5,967 nt of DNA from positions 1 through 5,967 of the forward strand of contig CAYVZU010000170.1 in NCBI GenBank assembly GCA_964455935.1, in the 5' to 3' direction. A model generated the notes under the pieces. The model did not search any database. It saw nothing but the letters and a program-made list of their open reading frames with translations, and had not been told where the DNA came from. The number at the start of each line of letters is the position of its first letter. Position 1 is the stretch's first letter. This document shows, piece by piece, positions 1 through 5,874 of this stretch. Source of the stretch: CAYVZU01 sp964455935. Lineage in GTDB: Bacteria; Fibrobacterota; CAYVZU01. The position numbers and the translations under genes were made by a program.

Positions 1-619
1 CATCGAGCGGGGCGAGTACGTCGCCATTATGGGGCCTTCGGGTTCGGGGAAATCCACGCTGATGAACATCCTCGGTTGCCTCGACACGCCCAGTACAGGG
101 GAATACCGGCTCGACGGATCTTCGGTCTCCAATCTCGACGAGGATCGCTTGGCGCAGGTGCGCAACCGCAGTATTGGCTTTGTCTTTCAGATGTTCAACC
201 TGCTCTCTTCCGATACTGCGCTTCACAATGTGGAATTGCCCATGCTTTACGCGGGGATGAAGCCGGCGGAGCGCCGGGCCAAGGCGACCGCAGCGCTTTC
301 CGCGGTTCGCCTTTCGCATCGGGTCCATCACCGGCCCGCCGAGATGTCGGGCGGCGAGCGCCAGCGTGTGGCCATTGCCCGCGCCCTGGTCAACGATCCC
401 CCCATCATTCTGGCCGATGAGCCCACCGGCAATCTCGATACCAAAACCGGCGTGGAAATAATGGCGATTTTCGAAAAGCTCCACAACAACGGCAAAACCC
501 TGATTCTGGTTACGCACGATCGCAATATCGCCGAGCACGCGCATCGGATCCTCCACATTCTCGATGGCGGGGTGGTGAATGATGAATCTGTTGAGAATCG
601 CAGCGCAAAGAGGTTTTGA
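1..619 (+). CDS. ABC transporter ATP-binding protein, MacB/LolD type (5'-truncated)
   Basis: The reading frame is open from base 2, so the gene starts left of the window. About 35-40 N-terminal residues are probably missing, judging by family architecture. The 205 visible residues hold a complete nucleotide-binding core: Walker A GPSGSGKS (bases 32-55), Q-loop in VFQMFNLL, signature MSGGE, Walker B IILADE, D-loop NLD and the switch histidine in VTHD. The IERGEYVAIMGPSGSGKS context and the ADEPTGNLDTKTG stretch are typical of ATPases paired with MacB/FtsX-fold permeases. These use ATP hydrolysis at the cytoplasmic face to drive mechanotransmission or efflux across the envelope. The permease gene follows directly with its start 50 bases after the stop, so the two are probably co-transcribed and form one complex. 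The substrate (macrolide, peptide, lipoprotein or other) cannot be read from the sequence. The family call is firm; choosing macB rather than a paralogue would be a guess. Confidence 0.93.
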   Translation, partial: IERGEYVAIMGPSGSGKSTLMNILGCLDTPSTGEYRLDGSSVSNLDEDRLAQVRNRSIGFVFQMFNLLSSDTALHNVELPMLYAGMKPAERRAKATAALSAVRLSHRVHHRPAEMSGGERQRVAIARALVNDPPIILADEPTGNLDTKTGVEIMAIFEKLHNNGKTLILVTHDRNIAEHAHRILHILDGGVVNDESVENRSAKRF

Positions 620-669
620 AAGTTCTTCATTTCGTAATCCTGATATCTTGCCAATTCCGGTGTTTTTCC

Positions 670-1905
670 ATGAGCTTTCTTGAATCCATCCGACTCGCCC
701 TCATGGCCTTGCGCGCGCACAAGCTCCGCTCGGCTTTAACGGCGCTGGGCGTGATGATTGGGGTGTTGACGGTCATTGCCATGATGGCGCTGATTGACGG
801 CTTAAACAACCTGGTATCGAATCAGCTTTCTTCCATCGGAAGCAACACGCTTTATGTACAAAAGTTTTCGTGGACCATGAACCGCGAGGAATTTCTACAG
901 TCGCGTGGCCGGAAAAACCTGACGCTGCACGATTCGCGGGCCGTGGAAACCCGGGTTTCGCAAGTCTCCAGAGTCGCGCCGCTGATGATTTCCGCCGCAT
1001 CAGCCAAATTCGGCGGAAATTTGATTGAGGCGGTCCAGGTTGTTGGAACAACGCCGGAATACCAATTCATCATTAACTTTGGGATCGAAGACGGCCGCCC
1101 AATGGCGGACGTGGATCTGCGCGGCAGCCGGCCGGTTGCCATGATTGGGGCCACTATCGTGAGCAAGCTATATCCCGGCGGAAATCCCGTGGGCACCACG
1201 ATCCTGTTGGGCCCGCATCATTTCCGCGTGATCGCCTCCCTCACTCCAAGGGGATCATTGTTCGGCAACGATCAGGATAATATGGTCATTATCCCTCTCA
1301 ACACCTTCATGAAGTACTTTTCGGGACCGGTTTCAGAGCGCGGCGGCGAAACCATGACCATTGCCGTCCAGCCGTCCCCGGGTGCGGATGTGGAGCAGGT
1401 GAAGGAAGAGGTCCGGATGCTCTTACGCCAGCGCCGCAAGGTGCCGGCCGGAGAGCCGGATGATTTCAATATCAACACCGCGGACCAGATTATGCGCACG
1501 TATCGGACAATCACGGCGGGCGTTTTTGGATTGATGATTGGCGCGACCGTGCTTTCGCTGGTCGTGGGGGGGATCGGGATCATGAATATTATGCTGGTGT
1601 CCGTATCGGAGCGCATCCGTGAGATTGGCATCCGCAAGGCTGTGGGCGCGCGGCGAAAGGATATTCGCGCGCAATTTTTAATCGAGGCCGTCACGCTTTC
1701 TACTGTTGGCGGCATTGTGGGAATGATTTTTGGTTTTCTCGCTGCCTGGGCCGCCTCGCGCGCCACCAACCTTCCCGCCGCCGTTACGCCGCTTTCCGTG
1801 CTGCTTGGATTCGGCTTTTCCGCGCTCGTCGGCATCTTTTTTGGGTGGTATCCGGCCAACCGCGCCGCCTCGCTCAAGCCAATCGAGGCTTTACGATACG
1901 AGTGA
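670..1905 (+). CDS. MacB-like ABC transporter permease (FtsX-fold)
   Basis: This 411-residue inner-membrane protein has the MacB layout. Residues 1-21 are a short cytoplasmic/amphipathic segment (ESIRLALMALRAHKLRS), followed by TM1 at about 22-42. A periplasmic domain runs over about 43-280, and three further helices lie near 283-309, 339-365 and 375-396. The conserved loop SERIREIGIRKAVGARRKDI (312-331), which couples to the ATPase, and the C-terminal NRAASLKPIEALRYE are family hallmarks. I chose ATG 670 because the protein then begins like other members (MSFLESIRLAL). An upstream in-frame TTG at 616 would add 18 residues and overlap the ATPase stop codon, but its AGAGG (609-613) is only two bases away. 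No good ribosome site precedes 670 either. The protein should pair with the ATPase encoded just upstream, and in MacAB-TolC systems also with an adaptor and an outer-membrane channel. Substrate unknown. Confidence 0.92.
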   Translation: MSFLESIRLALMALRAHKLRSALTALGVMIGVLTVIAMMALIDGLNNLVSNQLSSIGSNTLYVQKFSWTMNREEFLQSRGRKNLTLHDSRAVETRVSQVSRVAPLMISAASAKFGGNLIEAVQVVGTTPEYQFIINFGIEDGRPMADVDLRGSRPVAMIGATIVSKLYPGGNPVGTTILLGPHHFRVIASLTPRGSLFGNDQDNMVIIPLNTFMKYFSGPVSERGGETMTIAVQPSPGADVEQVKEEVRMLLRQRRKVPAGEPDDFNINTADQIMRTYRTITAGVFGLMIGATVLSLVVGGIGIMNIMLVSVSERIREIGIRKAVGARRKDIRAQFLIEAVTLSTVGGIVGMIFGFLAAWAASRATNLPAAVTPLSVLLGFGFSALVGIFFGWYPANRAASLKPIEALRYE

Positions 1906-1910
1906 GGAAT

Positions 1911-1946
1911 CCCGGTTCCCCTCCTTGAAAAGAAAGGGGAACCGGG
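1911..1946. terminator. Perfect hairpin between convergent genes, possible bidirectional terminator
   Basis: Arms CCCGGTTCCCC (1911-1921) and GGGGAACCGGG (1936-1946) are perfectly complementary over 11 bp around a 14-base loop that itself allows a 3-bp CTT/AAG stem. It begins 5 bases after the permease stop and lies 52 bases beyond the hcp stop. It is well placed to end or protect both converging transcripts. Neither strand has a T-run after the stem, so it is not a classical intrinsic terminator. It may instead stabilise 3' ends or act with a factor. Confidence 0.55.
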
Positions 1947-1998
1947 CGCGTGGAGTGATCGATTCGGCAAATCCGATCGCGTTTCGGGCTTCAGCGGA

Positions 1999-3621
1999 TC
2001 ACTTTGTTAGTATCGCCGCCAAATCCTTTTCCGCGGTCGTAATGGGCTGAATCCCAAAATTGTCAACAAGGTACTTGATCACATTCGGACTGAGGAAGGC
2101 AGGAAGCGAGGGCCCCAGCCGGATACCCTTGATCCCCAGCGAAAGAAGCGACAGCAAAATGACCACTGCTTTCTGTTCGTACCATGACAGGACCAGCGAA
2201 AGCGGCAAATCGTTCACCCCGCAGTTGAATGCGCTTGCCAGGGCCTGCGCGATCTTAACGGCCGAGTAGGCATCGTTGCATTGGCCAATGTCGAGGAGCC
2301 GCGGGATTCCGCCAATGTCTCCAAGATCCAGGTGGTTAATACGAAACTTGCCGCAGGCCAACGTAAGGATCACGGTGTCCTTTGGGGTTTGCTCCGCGAA
2401 TTCCGTATAGTAGTTGCGGCCGGGCTTTGTGCCATCGCATCCGCCAATCAGAAAGAAGTGCCGGATTTTGCCTTCTTTGACCGCCGCAATAACTTTGTCC
2501 GCCACGGATAACACGGCATTGCGGCCAAAACCGGTCGTGAGCGCGGGGCCGGGTTTCGTCTCGAAGCCGGCAAGAGCTTTTGCTTTTGCAATGACAGCCG
2601 AAAAGTTCCCTTCCGGAGCGTGCGAAACCCCGGGCCAGGCCACAAGGCCGGTCGTGAAAACGCGGTCCATGTAGCTGGATCGCGGCTTTTGAATGCAATT
2701 GGTGGTGAAGAGTATCGCCGCGGGTACGGAGTCGAACTCTTTTTGCTGGTTTTGCCAGGCCGTGCCAAAGTGCCCTGCCAGGTGGGAGTATTTCTTCAGG
2801 CCGGGATACCCATGGGCCGGCAGCATTTCGCCATGGGTGTAGATTTGCACGCCGGTTCCTTCGGTTTGCTTGAGCAGTTGCTCCAAATCAAGCAGGTCGT
2901 GGCCGCTGACGATGATGGCCGGGCCTTTTTTGGTCCCGCATGACACGGTCGTGGGCTCCGGATGGCCAAAGCGCGAAACATGGGCATCGTCAAGAAGTTC
3001 CATGGCGCGGATATTGGACTGTCCGCATCGCATGCAAAGATCGAGAAGGTCCGTCATTGCCGGATCTGTTTTATTCAGATAGTCCAACGCCTCATGGACA
3101 TACGCGGTGACCGCTGGGTCCGTTTTGCCAAGAAGCATGGCATGATGAAGATACGCCGCCATTCCCTTGAGCCCATAAAGAAGGAGCTGTTGAAGCGAGC
3201 GAATGTCCTCGGAAATCACCTGGGTGTTGATTCCATTTTCAATGCCTTGTTCCACCAGCTCGTTTAAAGTTTCGGCCGGCTCGAAAACAGCGGTTGCCGG
3301 CAGCCGGTCTTTGCGGACTGATTGAGGCAATTGCGCAAGCAGTTCCTTCCGGATTTCATCGCCGGATCGAAGCACGCCCTCAAGGCGCTCGGGGTCGAAA
3401 TTTACGTTGGTGACGGTCGTGAAAAGGGCTTCAATTGCGTGACGATCCGCACGTTTTGTAACAACCCCCTGATTCCTTAGCTGGTGGGCCAGATGGCCTA
3501 TGCCCTTGAGTTGGTGAACGATCAGGTCTTGAAGCGCAGCGACATCCGGCTTCTTCCCGCAAACCCCGCTGACCTCGCAGCCCTTGCCGTTTGCCGCTTG
3601 CTCACATTGGTAACAGAACAT
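1999..3621 (-). CDS. hcp: Hybrid cluster protein (Hcp; hydroxylamine/NO reductase family)
   Basis: This is a full-length, 540-residue cytoplasmic iron-sulfur protein. The N-terminal cysteines C3, C6, C15 and C21 have C-X2-C-X8-C-X5-C spacing, as in the Desulfovibrio-type (class I) proteins that bind a cubane 4Fe-4S cluster. The enterobacterial class II spacing is different. All ligands expected for the hybrid 4Fe-2S-2O cluster are in family context: H241 (SGHDLLD), E265 (THGEMLPAHGYP), C309 (TTNCIQKP), C395 (IGGCDG), C423 (LACGKF), C448 (IGQCNDAYSA), E482 and K484 (WYEQK). Family members reduce hydroxylamine in vitro and are linked to NO detoxification and protein S-nitrosylation in anaerobic cells. 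The physiological reaction here is inferred. No hcr-type NADH oxidoreductase gene lies beside it, so the electron donor is probably encoded elsewhere. The ATG has a GGAGG ribosome site 4-5 bases upstream, and the promoter carries an FNR/HcpR-like palindrome. Confidence 0.98.
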   Translation of the reverse strand: MFCYQCEQAANGKGCEVSGVCGKKPDVAALQDLIVHQLKGIGHLAHQLRNQGVVTKRADRHAIEALFTTVTNVNFDPERLEGVLRSGDEIRKELLAQLPQSVRKDRLPATAVFEPAETLNELVEQGIENGINTQVISEDIRSLQQLLLYGLKGMAAYLHHAMLLGKTDPAVTAYVHEALDYLNKTDPAMTDLLDLCMRCGQSNIRAMELLDDAHVSRFGHPEPTTVSCGTKKGPAIIVSGHDLLDLEQLLKQTEGTGVQIYTHGEMLPAHGYPGLKKYSHLAGHFGTAWQNQQKEFDSVPAAILFTTNCIQKPRSSYMDRVFTTGLVAWPGVSHAPEGNFSAVIAKAKALAGFETKPGPALTTGFGRNAVLSVADKVIAAVKEGKIRHFFLIGGCDGTKPGRNYYTEFAEQTPKDTVILTLACGKFRINHLDLGDIGGIPRLLDIGQCNDAYSAVKIAQALASAFNCGVNDLPLSLVLSWYEQKAVVILLSLLSLGIKGIRLGPSLPAFLSPNVIKYLVDNFGIQPITTAEKDLAAILTK

Positions 3622-3625
3622 GGTT

Positions 3626-3630
3626 CCTCC
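3626..3630 (-). promoter_or_regulatory. Shine-Dalgarno site of hcp
   Basis: On the minus strand GGAGG (within GGAGGAACC) ends 4 bases before the hcp ATG. It fixes the start at 3621, which also gives the conserved MFCYQC N-terminus. It is the only strong ribosome site among the genes in this window. Confidence 0.85.
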
Positions 3631-3641
3631 GTTTGTTGGTG

Positions 3642-3691
3642 CTGTACCAATATGGAATATGGCCGGCCAGGAAACCTTGACTTAGGTCAAG
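3642..3691 (-). promoter_or_regulatory. hcp promoter with FNR/HcpR-type operator (class II geometry)
   Basis: The 16-bp palindrome CTTGAC-TTAG-GTCAAG (3676-3691) contains TTGAC-N4-GTCAA, the pattern bound by CRP/FNR-family regulators. FNR prefers TTGAT-N4-ATCAA. The C/G variant resembles, from memory, sites described for HcpR/DNR-like regulators of hcp genes. Its centre lies between 3683 and 3684. A -10-like CATATT (3654 down to 3649, four of six matches to TATAAT) predicts transcription starting near G3642. That puts the operator centre at exactly -41.5, the standard class II activator position replacing a -35 box, and leaves a 5' leader of about 21 bases. I infer activation under low oxygen or nitrosative stress. 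The regulator gene is not in the window. Confidence 0.72.
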
Positions 3692-3792
3692 CGCTTTTGA
3701 AAAGACCGGTTGGGCAGGGCTGGAGGGAGTCGCGCGTTTCCGCCAAAAAAAAGGCTGCCGACTTTATTCTGCACCCTGCGTTGCATTCGACA

Positions 3793-3821
3793 TTGCACGC
3801 CTGGGATTTCATTGCTATTTT
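3793..3821 (+). promoter_or_regulatory. Candidate sigma70-type extended -10 promoter of ftsE
   Basis: TTGCAC (3793-3798) and TATTTT (3816-3821) are separated by 17 bases, and a TG dinucleotide at 3813-3814 makes an extended -10. Transcription would begin around 3828-3830, on or within two bases of the ftsE ATG at 3830. The mRNA would therefore be nearly leaderless, which agrees with the lack of any Shine-Dalgarno sequence. This rests on consensus matching only. Confidence 0.45.
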
Positions 3822-3829
3822 AGTTGTGA

Positions 3830-4504
3830 ATGATCCAATTCACCCACGTTACCAAGACCCTCGAAGGCAAATACACGATCCTTGATGACGTGAGTTTCTT
3901 CATTCACCGCGGCGAATTTGTCTTTCTCACAGGGCCCAGCGGCGCGGGAAAGACCACCATTATCCGCCACATTTACATGGAAGATTTCCCCACTCACGGC
4001 CAGGTTTTTTGCTGCGGGTTCAACAGCCACGAAGTGGAGAAGAGCGTCTCCCGCCTTCCCATGCTGCGCCGCAGGCTGGGAATCGTGTTTCAGGATTTCA
4101 AGCTGCTCTACGACCGCAGCATTTTCGAAAATGTGGCCATTGCCCTGCGCATTGCGGGCGAGGGAAACCGCTCGCTCAAGAAAAAGGTGCTTCAAATCCT
4201 GGCCGAGGTAGGCCTTAGCCACCGCATTCACGATTTTCCCGAGCACCTGTCGCAGGGAGAGCAACAGCGCCTGGCCATTGCCCGGGCCATCGTCAACGAC
4301 CCCTACGTGCTGCTGGCCGACGAACCCACGGGCAACCTGGACATCAAGACCGGAATGGACATTGTCAACCTGCTTCGGCGCGTAAACGCCAACGGCACGG
4401 CCGTGATCATGGCCACCCACGATATCCAAATCGTCGAGAAGCTTCCCTACCGCAACCTGCGCATAGACGGGGGCAAGATGCTCAGCCGCGAGGATTTTGG
4501 TTAA
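3830..4504 (+). CDS. ftsE: Cell division ATP-binding protein FtsE
   Basis: This 224-residue ABC ATPase has the length and sequence style of FtsE. MIQFTHVTK is the usual start. Walker A GPSGAGKT spans 35-42. The strongly FtsE-like RRRLGIVFQDFKLLYDRSIF (80-99) includes Q-loop Q88. Signature LSQGE is at 140-144, Walker B VLLADE at 160-165, D-loop NLD at 169-171 and the switch histidine H197 in ATHD. FtsE normally binds the membrane protein FtsX at the division septum, and the complex activates periplasmic peptidoglycan hydrolases. The signature has Gln in place of the first Gly of LSGGE, which other ABC proteins tolerate. No ribosome site precedes the ATG, so translation may be leaderless. ftsX, usually overlapping the 3' end of ftsE, does not begin in the 47 bases before the assembly gap. 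The alternative, another MacB/LolD-type ATPase, fits the FQDFKLL region less well. Confidence 0.9.
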   Translation: MIQFTHVTKTLEGKYTILDDVSFFIHRGEFVFLTGPSGAGKTTIIRHIYMEDFPTHGQVFCCGFNSHEVEKSVSRLPMLRRRLGIVFQDFKLLYDRSIFENVAIALRIAGEGNRSLKKKVLQILAEVGLSHRIHDFPEHLSQGEQQRLAIARAIVNDPYVLLADEPTGNLDIKTGMDIVNLLRRVNANGTAVIMATHDIQIVEKLPYRNLRIDGGKMLSREDFG

Positions 4505-4540
4505 AACGACAGACGTAGAACGCAGGGCATTTTGCTTTTG

Positions 4541-4662
4541 CGTTTGACGTCNNNNNNNNNNNNNNNNNNNNNNNNNNNNNNNNNNNNNNNNNNNNNNNNN
4601 NNNNNNNNNNNNNNNNNNNNNNNNNNNNNNNNNNNNNNNNNNNNNNNNNNNCGTTTGACGTC
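4541..4662. repeat. 11-bp direct repeat bracketing the assembly gap
   Basis: The sequence CGTTTGACGTC ends the left contig (4541-4551) and begins the right one (4652-4662). Identical contig ends suggest that the assembler stopped inside a repeat, possibly a short tandem array based on this unit, or that the two ends overlap. The similar GACGT inside 4513-4517 hints that further degenerate copies exist. This is inferred from the visible ends only. Confidence 0.6.
4552..4651. other. Assembly gap (100 N, true length unknown)
   Basis: Exactly 100 undetermined bases follow the ftsE stop by 47 bases. A round 100 is the customary placeholder for a gap of unknown size, so genes such as ftsX may be hidden here. 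Linkage between ftsE and everything to its right depends on scaffolding. No reading frame across it should be trusted. Confidence 0.97.
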
Positions 4663-4690
4663 TTACGCCGGCCTTCGCCATTTTCAGAAC

Positions 4691-4745
4691 GGACACGGCA
4701 CCCGTCCTCCGTAGCAGTCCACTGCGGAGGGTGGATGCCGTGTCC
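4691..4745. repeat. Long imperfect palindrome, probable dispersed REP/MITE-like element
   Basis: Arms 4691-4711 and 4725-4745 pair over 21 positions. Ten perfect pairs at the base (GGACACGGCA with TGCCGTGTCC) are followed by one C/A mismatch, two pairs that are wobble in RNA, and G/C-rich pairs up to CCTCCG/CGGAGG. The 13-base loop contains a further small inverted repeat (CAGT/ACTG). The element lies between the gap and the stop codon of the leftward gene (4775) and has no T-run, so it is a poor classical terminator. Its position next to a repeat-like gap favours a multicopy palindromic element, but copy number cannot be judged from one window. Confidence 0.6.
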
Positions 4746-4774
4746 CTACACACAACTCACAAATGGCGACACTG

Positions 4775-5542
4775 TCAGATATTGCCAAACACCAGCCGCA
4801 TGCGGATTCCGGGATTTTGGGTCCAGAAGGCCTTCTGGCCGAAACCGAACCCGGTGGGCGAATAGAGGAACACCATTTGCGCGTCCAGGCCAAGGCTCAT
4901 CCATGATAAAATTGAGTAGTTGATCCCGCCATGGCCGTCAACGGCGAAGATCGGGGTGGCGGCCCACTCTGCTCCATCTTCGGGGTAGTGGACCCAGCCC
5001 TCGTCCATAAAGTTGTATTTACCCATTGAAAAATTTGGCGCCTTGCGAAGGGCAAAAGCGCCTCCGCCAAAAAGACCGCCGATCAACAGGGTCAGATCGC
5101 CCGTACTGGCTGACTTCTCCGCAAAAACGCCGCCATAGGAAACAAACACATCCAGGCTGGAGTAACTCTCGCCATCCGGCATGGCGCCATAAAACCGTTT
5201 ATAGCCGAACCAAACCTGCCCGCCCGCGCGGCCGCCGGTTCGCTTTCCGCCATAGGCCGAAAGACCGGCAAGCAGGAGCTGGTTTTCATCAAGATCGAAC
5301 TCCCGGTCGATATCATTCTCCATGAACTCCGAAACAGGCCGTAAATTCAGCTTAAGCAGACCTGCGCCCAGCGCGAACCCTCCTCCAATTTCGTTTCGTT
5401 GGGGCTCGCAGGAATAGAACCGCACTCCCTCGCAATCGCAATTCAGACGCAAAGGCGTAATTTCCTGATTCGAGCATGCGTAGGCTTGGAAAAATGCCAT
5501 TGATAGGAACAATGAAAGGTTGGCGGGTATGAGTTTGCGCAT
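4775..5542 (-). CDS. Exported glycine/aromatic-rich protein, possibly outer-membrane; function unknown
   Basis: I do not recognise this family. The ATG at 5542 gives 255 residues with a clear signal peptide: MRKL, a hydrophobic core near residues 5-20, and AYA followed by C23. Cleavage could be by signal peptidase I (A-Y-A), or by signal peptidase II if C23 is lipidated, but the -3 residue is Ala, not the preferred Leu. A TTG at 5599 would add 19 residues ahead of the signal and is unlikely. Three more cysteines, C35, C37 and C45, cluster early in the mature protein and could form disulfides in an oxidising compartment. The remainder alternates Gly-rich, aromatic and hydrophobic stretches (GGGFALGAG, VWFGYKRFYGA, LLIGGLFGGGAFAL, RMRLVFGNI), as in small beta-barrels, though it does not end in the canonical aromatic residue. 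No ribosome site is visible. Nothing in the flanks gives it a job. Confidence 0.75.
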   Translation of the reverse strand: MRKLIPANLSLFLSMAFFQAYACSNQEITPLRLNCDCEGVRFYSCEPQRNEIGGGFALGAGLLKLNLRPVSEFMENDIDREFDLDENQLLLAGLSAYGGKRTGGRAGGQVWFGYKRFYGAMPDGESYSSLDVFVSYGGVFAEKSASTGDLTLLIGGLFGGGAFALRKAPNFSMGKYNFMDEGWVHYPEDGAEWAATPIFAVDGHGGINYSILSWMSLGLDAQMVFLYSPTGFGFGQKAFWTQNPGIRMRLVFGNI

Positions 5543-5874
5543 AATGGTATTGGTTTGGGATTTCGGGAATGCAGGGCCGGCTACTTTTATGCTCTTCAAA
5601 TCTCATGCCAGGGTCTGGCTTTGCGCGAGGGACAATTTGAATTTTGGGCTTCTGGGCGGGGAGGGAAAACGCACGGTATGAGGAATTGAGCCAAAAATCC
5701 GCAGTTGGGCATGGGTGAAGGCAGCTAAGAGCTTGAGATGCCAAGGGATCGCACCGACGGCTGCGTGGAGGCCCCTAAGCGTGCATCTTAGATCGCAAGG
5801 TCCATATACCCCCACCACACCGCCCCCAAGCTCTTTGCCCACTGGGCGTGGGGAACACCGTAGCCGAACAGTAA
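5543..5874. other. Gene-poor stretch, no supported coding sequence
   Basis: This is the upstream region of the leftward exported-protein gene. Plus-strand frames are broken by stops every few tens of codons, and the minus-strand frames that stay open have no family resemblance. I see a small stem CTAAG/CTTAG (5775-5779 with 5787-5791) and another possible stem CCCAC/GTGGG near 5838-5852. The right end, close to the domain V below, is probably intron-derived (domain IV region), but its left limit cannot be set by eye. Confidence 0.5.

Noticed and set aside
1272..1970. Minus-strand frame of 232 codons opposite the permease gene
   Set aside because: Shadow of a well-supported gene; composition is Ser/Arg/Pro-rich with no motifs, typical of antisense frames in GC-rich DNA.
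3661..3668. GGCCGGCC palindrome between the hcp operator and the -10 element
   Set aside because: A short GC palindrome is expected by chance at this composition; its position in the promoter spacer gives no independent sign of function.
3815..4753. Long minus-strand open frame opposite ftsE and through the N-run
   Set aside because: It is the antisense mirror of a clear ABC ATPase gene, includes undetermined bases, and has no family resemblance.
5543..5599. Upstream TTG start for the exported-protein gene
   Set aside because: It would place 19 polar residues before a normal signal peptide; ATG 5542 is better.
5352..5744. Minus-strand frame of 130 codons overlapping the exported-protein gene
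   Set aside because: It overlaps, in another frame, the signal-peptide gene, which has much better protein character.
5789..5863. Plus-strand fragment ending LFAHWAWGTP as a possible maturase C-terminus
   Set aside because: Only about 23 codons lie between two stops, and I cannot match it to a maturase or HNH domain motif.
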